NCBI RefSeq assembly: GCF_003086295.3
Contig: NC_092043.1
Span: forward strand, 49,876,598 to 49,940,597
DNA from: Arachis hypogaea
Lineage: Eukaryota > Streptophyta > Magnoliopsida > Fabales > Fabaceae
DNA length: 64,000 nucleotides
Direction: 5' to 3'
This document shows positions 33,001 to 44,540 of the stretch, in pieces. The position numbers were made by a program, and so were the translations under genes. How positions within the stretch are numbered: position 1 is the stretch's first letter; each line of letters starts with the position of its first letter. The notes beneath the pieces were generated by a model. The model saw nothing but the letters and a program-made list of their open reading frames with translations. It was not told the origin of the DNA and made no database searches.

Positions 33001-36000
33001 ACAAATTTATTTTATTTATTTGGTTAGAACATAAAATCATTCATTTATATGACTCCATTCAACAGAACAAGATTTTCAAACTGGTCTGGATTTCAAACAT
33101 GCTTCACCCCCATTTTTCTAAATAAAAATTGAATTTTGACACAAGGCAGATGTAGTTTATGCATTATCCACTCTTCCAAGCCCAAGGAGGCTTGTGTGAG
33201 ACAGCATGTTAGGATATCTCTACCCAACAACATTAATCCTTTGGGAAGATGCAGTTCTGGTAGTTTTCATTTCTATGATAATAAAAGCAACAACCAGACA
33301 TGGTGTCTAGCAGCCATGATACTGATGCAAAAACTTAAACAAGCAACCTCAACTACTTACTTTGGATATATGTACACCAAGATTTCGATGAACACCAGAA
33401 CATTCAATGCATACAAGGATGCCAAGGTTTAAGGATGCCCAGTCTGGTTCAGATTTACCACAATCAGCACATTTGTCATTCCCATTAACCCTTCGAAGAA
33501 CATCGATTGGCTTTTCACATTTTATACTGTGTTTATGCTTCTGCAAGCCATTAGGTGACCTATTTGACTTGGGGGTGATCTTGCATGCCAAACCTGAATT
33601 TACTGCCATTTCCTCATCAGAAGAACTTTGTACTGAATCAGTTGGGCTGGCAGAATCCCAGTCACCACCTTCTGAGAGAGAAATTACAGGCTGAGGCTGC
33701 AATACAATTCTTTAACGATTATAATAATCTAAATTACATGCATTTTTTTTAAGCAACTCTATCAATATATGGATTGTTCTATGTTTGCCAAAATATGGAA
33801 GTCACCTCTATCCTTTCCACAATTTCTCTCTTATAATTTTCCCCCGTTTTTTTTTTCTGTCAAAATCCGATGCACTACATATTAGATTATGATACAAAAG
33901 AAAAGGTGTTCCTTGATGCACTACACTGCATGTTGAATTTGACACATTTTCTTTGTGCCAGGACCCCAAAAATGCAATATGGTGGATTTTAACATAAAAA
34001 TAAATAAAAGAGAAAGAGAGAGAGAGAGAGAGATCATATTCTGATTAATTATCACAAAACATCATATTACAAAAGCTATACCAAAACCAGAGACATCTCC
34101 CTGCTTATTTATAGTTTGAGATGCAGTTTGAAAAAGCCAAAAGAAAAATTCATAAAATGACTATGTACCTTTCCCAGCGTGTGTATAGTGAGCAAGGATG
34201 CAATTACTCCGGTTATCTTTTCCATCCAATCCCTTTGGTCCAGGGCATTTTCTGCCTACATTGTTTCCTTATGTATTATCAAAAATATAGTAACAATATC
34301 AAAACTCAAAAGCCAAACACATGCGTTAAATACATTTTTGGTATGATTACCTGCAATGTATAAACCTTTGAAGGAGAAACAATCCTAAAGCAGAATCTTA
34401 AATCTGTCTGTTCGGCATCAACCTTGATTGTTGATGTAAGCAAGTTCACCGTATGACGAGCAACAGGCTTTTCATCATTGGCTCCATGAATATGTGAAGA
34501 TATCAACCGACTCAAAATGCCAGAAGAATTATCAAAGGTATGATGACTCTTCTGCGAGTTGGCACCCTGAAATGGTATTCATGCTAAAAAATTATTAAGA
34601 AGATCAATTAATGAGATAAGCATAATCAAGCTTATAGTACAAATACTTGATAATTACTACCATAGTTTCAAGATAATTATCAATTTGGATAAAGTGGAAT
34701 ACTAGAGAATCAATGTATCTTGACAATTATACAGAATCAATGTGTCTAGGAAATTATATGTATCTAGGCTATTTATAATTGCCTAGATACATTGATTCTC
34801 TAATGTACTACTTTGTCCAAATTGCTAGTTATTTTGGAATCGAGGGAGTAACTTCTAATCAGACACTTACATGGAAGAGAGTCAATGGTTTGCGAAAGTA
34901 GTAAAGCATTCCGCGACTATCAAGAACAAAATACCTTCTCTTCCAATCGCCTCTTAAATTGCTGGATCGTTTTGAGAGAAACCCTTCTCGAATGGTTTGA
35001 ACCTAAACATTATTTGGGCACTTTTCTGAGACGAACAGATTCCAATGGATATAACTCAGATATTAAAAAGACTAGATTCATATTTCAAAGAGGAAAAGAG
35101 GATGAATTGCCATATGCTATAATACCTTTCCGGTTTTGACAGATTCTGTTACTGCATCTAACACATCACTTGATATCCTAGAAAATGGAGAGTCTCGACC
35201 AGGAGAATCATAAAATCCCTTCAAGGACAACTTACTTTCTTGATGGACAAGTTGCTTGTACTCTATCATTCTTTCAAATAGAGAAACCTGCTCCTCATTG
35301 TGACTTTCCCTTGCTTTTTGTACATATGACAAAACCTGAAACATGGCAAATACAAGAAAGGAAAATTCTTCCATTCATTCTTATATCAAGAACAATAATA
35401 ATAATTCGTAATTACAAACCAAAAGTTTTGCACAATATGATTGAAAGAAACATCATCTACAACCACCTATCCATGCAAAAGATTAAAAAGTTAGTGCCAA
35501 TACCAGTTTGATTCTGTTACTTAGGACCCTATTAGTCAGTGGCAGTAATAATTAGTCTTACAGATAATAGGAGGATTATATAATTTTATGATACTTTTTT
35601 TATCATATATTAAGAAACCAGGTAATCAGCAATGATTCCTTAGGATTAGTTTTGACATATACTTTAAGTTCATGATTGATTCCTTATTTAACTAGGATTG
35701 GGAGCATAGTACTATAATTAGGGATTAGTATATTGATTATGGTATCCGATCATATTCTCTCAGAAATATATATCCATATATTCTTTTGTAGTCTTTTGCT
35801 CTTCTGCTTTCTTCCTTTCCTATTTGAATCCCACATTCTCCATACTTAGGTTGCTAGGGTATCAGCACCAACAGGAGAAGGAAAAGTGTAGAGTAAGTTT
35901 TTGGCATCTTTTAGCATATTGGGAGAGTTGAGATGTCTCTCTAATATCATCTCTATCTTGTAATTCATCAATAGACACTACTCCTCGATTCTAGTTCTAG

Positions 36001-39000
36001 CAGTTTACCATCTTCAACTCAAGTTAAAAACACAATGAGTAAAGAGATAGTGGGAAAACCTCAACAATGAAGGGCTCCAACTGATGTAGTAGTTCATATC
36101 CCTGCAAGAGAAAGAAGTTTTAGAAATAGCATAGGCGTGATACTCTGTATGGGAAATCCATATGTGATATGTCACAATGTTATATACCTGTCGAAAATAT
36201 TGAAGATGAGCATCCATTACTCCAGTGACAGCCTCCAAAAACTCGAATCTTTTTTTGGCCTCGACATTGTGAAGAGCACTAATCTAGGAGATAACATATG
36301 TTCTGTATTAAAGAGCTAAACAAATACTATAGTTTACAGTATTGTTCAAAGCAACCTATCTTGTTAACTAAAATTACCAGATTGAAACGGGCTTCTTCAA
36401 ATGAGCTTCTTGCATTGTGCAATTCCTGGAATGTCTCTACCAGATTAGATTAAAAAATTCATGGTGGCCAATGCCAACCTAATACAATGTATATTGGGAA
36501 AAAACCAAAGGTAAGATTTTGGACATACCTCCTCTATTGCAATGACGATATCCTGCCTAGTACTTTTCCTCAATGACATAAACTTCTCCCGTGCCTGCGA
36601 AAAATCCATGTTAAATTGTGTTATGATCAAGAGATATGCCAATGGAGTTTCAACACCTATATTTTGTTTTTCAAATGTGCTAACTTTTTTCCCGTGGACT
36701 TGACAACTTTTAAGTACAAACTTCATCAGCAATTGAGAAGCACCTGGTCATATGCAATGGAAGCCTTGTCAAAACGCTTTCGAGCTTCCTGCAATGATTA
36801 TTTGAAGCATGAGAAGGCTAAATAAAAAGGGAAGGAAAAAAGGCTTCACAAGACATGTGATTTGTAAAGATCTTACTTTTTAGCTTAATTCTACGAATTA
36901 GCAATGTAAAAAGGTTTTACAATGTCATCCAATAAAAAAATTTGTGATTATATGGCCTTTCGAGATATTTCAGTGGTTGACTAAGCACTTCTGCTAATGC
37001 GATAATATATGATTGGATGTTAACGTAATTTTTCAAACATAATATCAACCCTTTGGGAAATTATTCTTTACAAAGTGTCTTACTTTAAAAATTGAGTTCC
37101 ATCACTGATAGTTTCCATGTCCATAGTTTCAACTGATAGTCTTATATCATACAAATTAGAGCTGCATAGTAGCCTCTTGAGAGAGGATGGCGGCATCACA
37201 CTATATCACTCATCTATGAACATTTTTAAAGTTTTGCGCTACTTAAGCGTACCTTGACATCCATTATTTCAACATTGTAAATGTGAAGTAGACGGTCAGT
37301 CAACATTTGCTCCACCTAAGAAGCCAAAACAAGTTTAGTCAACCTAGCAAATGTCAAACACAAATCTGGCTCTAATTTGGTGCATGCTATGATAGCTATT
37401 ATTGTGGTAGCTATGGTAACTAAGTAACACTGGAAATACTTAAAAAGTATTGCTAAAATTAAGGTCACATTTTTTAACTATTGGAAAACTTTTTTTTTTT
37501 TTTTTAAAGTAAAAAGGTGTTACCAAATAGTAAAAAAATGTAACTTTAATACTTTATAATTGTTGTTAAAATTATATAGTCAGCATAATGATAGCTATCA
37601 TAGACTTCACTCTCTTACTTAAAAAGATCTTCAACAGTGTGAGTCTGTTTGTTCTATGTTTTCTACTTTTAGTATTTTGTGAAGAACAAAGTAAAAATAA
37701 TAAAATTCCTTTCTTTTTGTTTTTTTCTTTTCCATTTCTTATTTTCACTTTTCCTTCACAAAATCATAAATAGAGAAATCAAACAAACCTTATCTTGCAT
37801 TCTAAAAGAAAATAAAGATTGTAAAGCCACAACTTTTCGCCAGTTTTCTATCCTTGATAAAAGAACAGAAAAATATGAAAGAAGATAATACTAAACAAAC
37901 TGTTACCTGTGTCCTAAGAGCGTCCTTGAATGTACTGATGTCTCTCAAAGCCATAGAGAATTTGGTCATAACAGGCCCTAAGGATGCCAAAACAAAATTG
38001 ATCAAAACTACTAGGAAATTAGAAAAGGATACAAGTTTTCCTTGAATTAGAATGAAGCAGATTAGCAAACAACAACAACAACAACAAAGCCTTGACATCT
38101 TTGACCACATTTCCTATCCCATGGGATGTTAGAAGCTCCTTTAATGGCCTAAACATATCATGCAAAGAATTGGAGTATATATCCAGAAGACCAAAAACGA
38201 GGAGGCTCCCCTAAAGTAAAGATCAATAAAGTTAGGCGTGCAACTCATTTCAAAGCATTCTCACTTTAAAGGATCCAAATCACAGAATAACATATCTAAT
38301 GCTCCTTCAATCTTGTGAGCTCAGGGTGAATAAATAACCTAATGTTTAACCTCCAATATATCTAGCCAAGATCTCTAACAAAGCAATAAGCATACAAAAA
38401 GCAGTCATTTGGGCTTGCTTTATCAGGAAAGACAAAGAGGAGGGAATAGACCAACAAGCCTTACCTCCCAAAGTTACAAATAAAGGATCAGAATGTTCTC
38501 CCCCAAAATTTTCGAGGGCACTTGCAAAGGTGAAGTCTCCATCACATGCATCTAAAAGCCCATCCCTACAAAAGGGGTTAAAATTATCAGACCACAAGAA
38601 ATTCAATGGCATGAAAATACTTCTACTTAATTAATTAGAGAATCGCGAGTCAAGTAATTGCGAGTCAAGTAAGGAAGTGGAAGCAGCTGAGGTTCTAGTC
38701 TTTTTATTTTTCATTTTTTAAAAAAATTAATTAGAGATATCATTGAGTTAGGCTACTCCATGCTTTCAATACCAAAAGCTAGCTCAAGATGAGAGGATTA
38801 TTGCCAACACTAATATAGAATATAGAGGCTACGCCTACCATGACTATATCAAGTTATCAACTAACACTGTGATACTTCTGATACACTCCCTCATGTCCAG
38901 GACTGAACATTTGGAGCTTAAAGTATGGAAGAACAGGCAAACTTTCTAAGAAATAATAAGCTCTAATACCATTTTAGAATTGAGTAACAAGGCTAAGCCA

Positions 39001-39668
39001 ATAATATCGCTAACATATATTAAAGTCCCTCTCTGCCTTCTTAGGAGAGCGGAGAGATTATAATTTACAAGAAATTCCTGTGTGGTTGTGAGGTATCAGA
39101 TTGGATATACTCGTTCTTCTCCACTTACAAAATAACATTCTAACGTATAAATGTTAGAATGACACATAACTAACTATGAATTATTAATTTAAAAGCGATC
39201 AAAAGTCAAAACACACCAAACTTAGTGCTCTAGGACAACTAAGCCTATAAATATGGCGATATATTCACTTAGCAACCACAGAGGAATATCATCAATCACA
39301 TGGAAGATGGTCTGTATAGAAACAACTTAAAAGGGAAATTAAAGAACAAAAATGAAATTGCACGAGAAATGAAAACTTACGTGTACTTTTTACACCCTTT
39401 GTAGAATCTCCAGCATCTGGCGCGTAACGATTCTGCACCTTCTTCCATGGTCTGCAGCTGCATTGCGAATCATGCATCCACACAATCCATTCAACCATCA
39501 TCAGCCAAAAGTAAATAATAAAAGGAAAGAAAAACATGCATGACATGAAAAATCTACGTAAAATTCACTCTTTTTTATACGAATCGAAGCAGAAAAACGC
39601 AACGATGACGTAAATGATTAAACCTGCTGGCGGAACATGGGAGAGTCCTGTAATTTGGCGAAATACAT
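30054..39668 (-). CDS. ArfGAP with BAR, PH and ankyrin domains (AGD1/AGD3 class)
   Basis: Twenty exons join in frame (2,388 bp, 795 residues): 39624-39668, 39381-39457, 38465-38565, 37907-37977, 37253-37315, 36744-36788, 36529-36594, 36378-36425, 36188-36283, 36060-36101, 35126-35335, 34871-35002, 34351-34566, 34169-34255, 33361-33696, 32811-32950, 32644-32737, 31237-31405, 30880-31129 and 30054-30153. The start [15 protein letters not shown] is typical of AGD1/AGD3, not AGD2/AGD4. Order: BAR (~1-288), PH (~289-433, [20 protein letters not shown]), ArfGAP with zinc ligands Cys509, 512, 529, 532 (CX2CX16CX2C) and Arg finger 537 in GVHRNLGVH, and ankyrin repeats (~710-785, [20 protein letters not shown]). 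It should switch off Arf GTPases on curved membranes of the trans-Golgi or plasma membrane; AGD3 (VAN3/SFC) acts in vein patterning. The predicted protein is complete. Confidence 0.93.
34657..34848. mobile_element. Stowaway-like MITE in AGD intron 12
   Basis: Left arm CTACCATAGTTTCAAGATAA and inverted right arm CTCCCTCGATTCCAAAATAA continue as near-identical TATCAATTTGGATAAAGT and TAGCAATTTGGACAAAGT. TA dinucleotides flank both ends (34655-34656, 34849-34850). The arms nearly meet in the middle, so the element is a hairpin. Confidence 0.65.
35515..35880 (+). repeat. Possible Copia LTR remnant in AGD intron 10
   Basis: Begins TGTTACTTAGGACCC and is followed near 35858 by GGGTATCAGCACC, which resembles a Met-tRNA primer-binding site. 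No partner LTR or target duplication found. Confidence 0.3.
38880..39190 (-). repeat. Possible Copia remnant in AGD intron 2
   Basis: On the minus strand ATGGTATTAGAGC (near 38970) resembles a Met-tRNA primer-binding site preceded by CTCAATTCTAA as a possible LTR end. GAGGGAG followed by TGTATCAGAAG (near 38890) resembles a polypurine tract and a second LTR start. Strongly reduced. Confidence 0.3.
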
Positions 39669-40100
39669 GCTGGAAGGATGTTGATGTTGTTGTGTTATTG
39701 GATCAAAAGAGAAAAGAGAAGAAACGAGAGGCATTTGATTTTCTTTTCTTGTGTAATTTTCTGAGTTCTTTTCTCTTTTGTTTTTTTTTTTCTTGTTTGG
39801 ATGAAGATTGATTAATAAATGTTGTTACTTAATAAGGCATTGCTGTTTGCGATTTTTGATCTCTGTCGCTCGAAAATCTCAATTGCTCTTCTCTCTCTCT
39901 CTCTCCAACTACCAACTAACTAACTAGGTAAAAACTTAGATCTCGTTTATTTGATGGAAATTGATAATTAAAAATTATTATATAACAATTTAATTAAATT
40001 TATTAAATTATTTAATAATTTTCAGTTATTAAATTTATATAAAATTAACTGGACGTTTTGTTTGTTGTTGTTGTTCTTCTTTTTATTATTATTATTGGTG

Positions 40101-40139
<39 letters not shown>

Positions 40140-42017
40140 CCTTAGCAAGCTTAAGGTTAAAAAAATTAATTATTTTATGATTTTTTATATTTTTATTAAA
40201 TTTATAGTTAAGTTATTATATTTTTTAATTAAAATTTTATATTATTCTTAATTTTATAATTAAGTCTTTTTTAATATAAAAAGTATTAGAATTAATTAAA
40301 TATTTATCTATAATTTAAAATCTTCTTAAATTTTTTATTACATATTTTTTTTTTAAATTAAGTTAATTTTAATGATTTTGACATGAAAAGAATTTAATTA
40401 CAAAATTAAAAATAAAAATAATGTAAGGACCTACTTAAAAAAAATAAAAAGTTTTAATTATAAATTTTGTAAAATTATAAGAATCAGCAGAATAATTAAA
40501 CTAAAAAAAGACAATTACTCTTACATCTTTTCAAAATTAAAAATCTCATATTATTGGATAATAAATTTGTTTTGCACAATTCTAATAAACAAACTATTTA
40601 TACATTTAACCAATTCAATAAATTAAAGTTCAAATAAAAATAAACTTTCAGAACACAATAAATATATTATAAACTCACACAATTATTTATCAAGTTTTAT
40701 AGTTCAATCAAATGATAGAATAAATTAGTTATTTAAAATTTAATTAAAATATAATACTCTATATTTTAATAAAATATAAGGAGATTCATTTCTATTATGG
40801 GTATAATGAGAATTATTATGTGACATGAAAAATGGTAATTTTTTTCCTAATTTCGAACAATACCAGAATAATTACTAAAAAACAATTAGTCTCTGGAAAG
40901 CACAGAAAAATTTAAAGAATATATAAGATGAAAGATATCAAAGTAAGTTAATAATAATAATAATAATAATATACACCTAAGTCAATCTAATGATGAAAAA
41001 TAAAAATTTAGAATAGAGTAAAAATCACATTAAAAAGAACTGCAAGAGAATCTGATGTTTGGAGAAGCATATCTTTTTCCAATAGTGAAGGAAAGAACAG
41101 AAACGTGGGTCTTGTGACCTTGTCTTCATCACATTCACACAAAACTTCTGATCTTGTCTTCTGATCTTGTCTCATTGGGACTCTACTGACATTGACCAAC
41201 ACTTTTTTCTTTTTCTTTTTTTTTTTAAAGAAAAAAGCATAAATTCTTCATTTTCTACTTTATTTCACAATTTTTGGCTGAGTTCATGTTAAATGTGAAC
41301 AGAACACTTTACCAGTTTCACCATAAATTGGGCTTATCTAAATGGATTTGAATTGCATTCACATAACACTACACTTTGCTCTTAATTAACATTCTTAATA
41401 GAGAATTAATACTTATATAGTAGAGGAGAATCAATTAACTCAGTATCCATGAAAGGTGAGCATAAATAATATACTGTTACCATTATTCTAAACTTTTTTT
41501 TTTTTTTTTGGTAAAAATGTAATGAGTCTCTAGTTTTCTTTTTGAAACCGCCATAGAATAATCTGCCACATACCAATTCCACCATAGCTTATAAACAAGT
41601 AGGTGCTATAATTTATGCCTCATCCTTAAGGAGTGTTGCACTCTTTGTTAATTAAACAAATCTAAACTTTTCATTTATTATATTTTATATTAATGGTTCA
41701 GATTTAGGATTTATTAGGATTTGAAGTATTTTATTTTTTATTTGTCCTTTTTTGTTATCTTTAATATCAAGTTAATTTCAGAGTGCTACACTAGAAGCAT
41801 TGCATTTCTTTTCTTTTTTTTTTCTGGAGCGTTTTAGCATTCACTGTAATTTATATATATATATTTGTTCAAGATCACAGGTATCTTGCAAAGGAGGCAA
41901 TCTGGTGCGAGCCGCGAACATTCACATTGTGGTAGGGCTAACTCTCTCATCAGGAATGTTACCTCCAAAGAGATTATTGAAGATTTGAATGAGAAGAAGG
42001 TAGAGGCTCTAAAAGAA
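39669..42017. other. Intergenic region between divergent AGD and DUF3444 genes
   Basis: Directly upstream of the AGD start, a CT-rich run (39887-39905) probably lies in its 5' UTR. An (ATT)n microsatellite sits at about 40084-40136 and an AAT run at about 40951-40970. The rest is AT-rich. The part after about 41770 is presumably the promoter or 5' leader of the DUF3444 gene. Confidence 0.45.
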
Positions 42018-43895
42018 ATGTGGGGTGCTTCAATCTTGATGCAAAGTGAGGAATACATTGGTGCAAGAAAGAAGCTCCTCAGTGCACAGAAATTATACCC
42101 TGAACTTGATAACATCAATCTTATGCTTACAATCTGTGACATACTACTTCTTGCTTCAATTGTAAGATTATCATCAGGTAATGAGATTCACCTTGATTGC
42201 ATTCTTGATTTGATATATCCATCAGCCACTTATTCAGATGCTAGATGTTATCTTCATGATCTTGTTACATTGATAAATGGAATCAAAGATGAGTTTCCTG
42301 GATCTGAGTTAGCACTAGAGATTGTAAAGAAAGCACTGGACATGGTTTCGGATAAAGAGAAGCGTTTTCATGATCATCACTTTAGGAAGAAAAATGATGC
42401 CGTTTCTTGGAACGAGGTTCTTGATGGAGAGAGCACAGAATCTGCCTCCACTTTGGAGAAAGATTTCCCAAATCTTGAAATTCCATTTGAACATAGGAGC
42501 TTGGAGGGATCCTTAATTGAAGATCAAGAATGTCAACAAAAACAAGAATTCTATAATTTTGAGGAAGAAAGAAATGCCATTTTGTTTGAACCAAACCAGA
42601 TTTGGGCTATTCACTATCAACATGATGAGGTTAAATTCAACCAATGCCCTTATGCAAAGATCAATGTCAGAAGTGGTGATTTTCTTAGTGTTACATGGTT
42701 GAAACCAGTTCCATTTAATGATGATGAAAGAATGTTGTGTAATGCTGGTTTTCCTCTTGCTTGTGGAGTCTTTTGCCTAGACACAAATGCATGTGATGAT
42801 CATGTGAGGACTAAGATCTTTTCCTACAAATGTTGTTGGAATATTGGTTTGATGAATGATCAGAATCAGCATCAGATTGAGATTTACCCAAAAAGGGGTG
42901 AAATTTGGGCAGTTTACAAAGATGGGGTTCTTGATGATTGGAGGTGCAATCCTGAAGAACTTAAAAGGAGCAAGCTTGGATTCATAGAAATGCTTTCTGA
43001 TTATTCAAAATGCAAAGGTGGAGACTTTGTTCCTTTGGAGAAAGTTAATGGTTTCTGCAGTGTCTTCAAAAGACTAACATGTGGAAGAAAGAGTCCTACT
43101 TTGTTTCATGTTCCTCCCCAAAAACTTTTTCTTTTCTCTCATAAGATCCTATCTCATAGGCTTATTGGAGGAAGAGATGAAGCTTTATTTGAATTGGACC
43201 AAATGGCTTTGCCCAACAACCTCATCTTCAAGGATACTAATCCTTGTGATGTTGGTGAGAAAAGTTTATCAAAATGTGGTTTTTCCACTGGCCAAGTTTG
43301 GGCAATTTATTGTGGAAAAGATATGATGCCACGCCAATATGTTTTGGTGAATAGTGTAATTTCTAATAAGCATGTTTGTGTGACACTTTTAGAACATGAA
43401 TTAGAAAACTTCGAGAAAAGATTGATAGGAGATAGATTCATTGCTTGTGGAATGTTCAAACCTTGTAATAGTAAGGTCATGTTGAATATGTCACGTTTCT
43501 CTCATTTGGTCAATTATGTGAATGGTGCAACTAGGCCACAACAACACTACATGATTTATCCCAAGAAGGGTGAAATTTGGGCAGTGTACAAGAATTGGGA
43601 TAGGAATTGGGGGAATGATGATTATGAAAAATGTCGATTTGGAATAGTAGAAATTATTTCAGACTTCTCCAAAGAAAATGGGATAAGAGTTGCTAAACTA
43701 GAAGAGGTGCAAAATTGTGTAACATTTTTCTGGATGCAAAAACATGAAGGTTTTGATCTATGTTTTACTGTTTTTGAAGCAGATATGCATAGGTTTTCTC
43801 ATCAAGTTATAGCTTACAGAGTTCCTGGAATTGAAATGTATGGTATTCCTGAGGATAGTTGGCATCTTGAACCTCAAGCAATACCTAATCAGTAG
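42018..43895 (+). CDS. DUF3444 protein with degenerate J-like N-terminus
   Basis: The conserved frame is open from 41865 to the TAG at 43893-43895, but its first ATG is at 42018. Conserved-looking residues (NEKKVEALKE) precede that ATG, so the true start may lie in an upstream exon joined at the acceptor CACAG/GT (41880), or the original start may be lost. From 42018 the protein has 625 residues. The N-terminus (MQSEEYIGARKKLLSAQKLY, PELDNINLMLTICDILL) matches the leader of plant J-domain/DUF3444 proteins. The J region that follows (ILDLIYPSATYSDARCYLHD) has no HPD motif, so Hsp70 stimulation is unlikely. Two DUF3444 units follow, each with a WA[IV][YH] core: FEPNQIWAIHYQ and PKRGEIWAVYKD (about 42585-43210), then GQVWAIYCGKD and PKKGEIWAVYKNWDRNW (about 43280-43890). 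Function unknown. It lies tail to tail with SRP68. Confidence 0.75.
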   Translation: MWGASILMQSEEYIGARKKLLSAQKLYPELDNINLMLTICDILLLASIVRLSSGNEIHLDCILDLIYPSATYSDARCYLHDLVTLINGIKDEFPGSELALEIVKKALDMVSDKEKRFHDHHFRKKNDAVSWNEVLDGESTESASTLEKDFPNLEIPFEHRSLEGSLIEDQECQQKQEFYNFEEERNAILFEPNQIWAIHYQHDEVKFNQCPYAKINVRSGDFLSVTWLKPVPFNDDERMLCNAGFPLACGVFCLDTNACDDHVRTKIFSYKCCWNIGLMNDQNQHQIEIYPKRGEIWAVYKDGVLDDWRCNPEELKRSKLGFIEMLSDYSKCKGGDFVPLEKVNGFCSVFKRLTCGRKSPTLFHVPPQKLFLFSHKILSHRLIGGRDEALFELDQMALPNNLIFKDTNPCDVGEKSLSKCGFSTGQVWAIYCGKDMMPRQYVLVNSVISNKHVCVTLLEHELENFEKRLIGDRFIACGMFKPCNSKVMLNMSRFSHLVNYVNGATRPQQHYMIYPKKGEIWAVYKNWDRNWGNDDYEKCRFGIVEIISDFSKENGIRVAKLEEVQNCVTFFWMQKHEGFDLCFTVFEADMHRFSHQVIAYRVPGIEMYGIPEDSWHLEPQAIPNQ

Positions 43896-44540
43896 AAATT
43901 AGAAAGTGTTCTAGCTGCAGTATCTTGTATTAAGGATGAGACAACTTCTAATGTATCTTAAATTCATTCTCTATCTTATGTTATTGAAACTAATTATGAT
44001 GACTTATGTTAGCATTATCCAGAAAGGAAGCACTTGATCTATTATTCTTTTTGTTCTCACAAAATTCCTACACTAACAATTATGTTCAAGTCACTTCATC
44101 TAATAAGTAATAAACTCATTAGCTTCATTATATTATTCTTTTTGTTTTCCATATATAGCTCCTCTTGTTAAACCCAATATGAGTGGTTCAATGAGTTCAT
44201 TGTACTATATTATTCAGGTTTCACATTAAATGTCACAATGGATGAATAAACTTAGGTCAATAAACACCTACTTTTAGTTATATAAAATAATTAATAACCA
44301 ACAGACTCGTTCATCAATTTCCCTTCCTAATCAACTTAGAATCTGCCTAGTATATGTCAAAGGTTACAACAAAAGTGTGACGCAACACAATCTTTCCGGA
44401 AGCTTTTCAAACATCTAGACCGACCAAAATTTTTTCATATCAACATCACCAAATTCATAACGATAATTAACAAAGGTAAATACCATAATATTTGTTAAAC
44501 AACATTCAACTTGAAGAACCAAAAACCTAAACCAGGATAC
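43896..44540. other. Spacer between convergent DUF3444 and SRP68 genes
   Basis: 645 bp holding the 3' UTRs of both genes. Its inverted, partly deleted copy lies at 19121-19743, so the spacer was duplicated together with both gene ends. Confidence 0.7.

Noticed and set aside
33407..33694. 95-residue plus-strand frame
   Set aside because: Exact shadow of the ArfGAP zinc-finger exon on the minus strand.
41834..42142. 102-residue minus-strand frame
   Set aside because: Shadow of the DUF3444 coding sequence.
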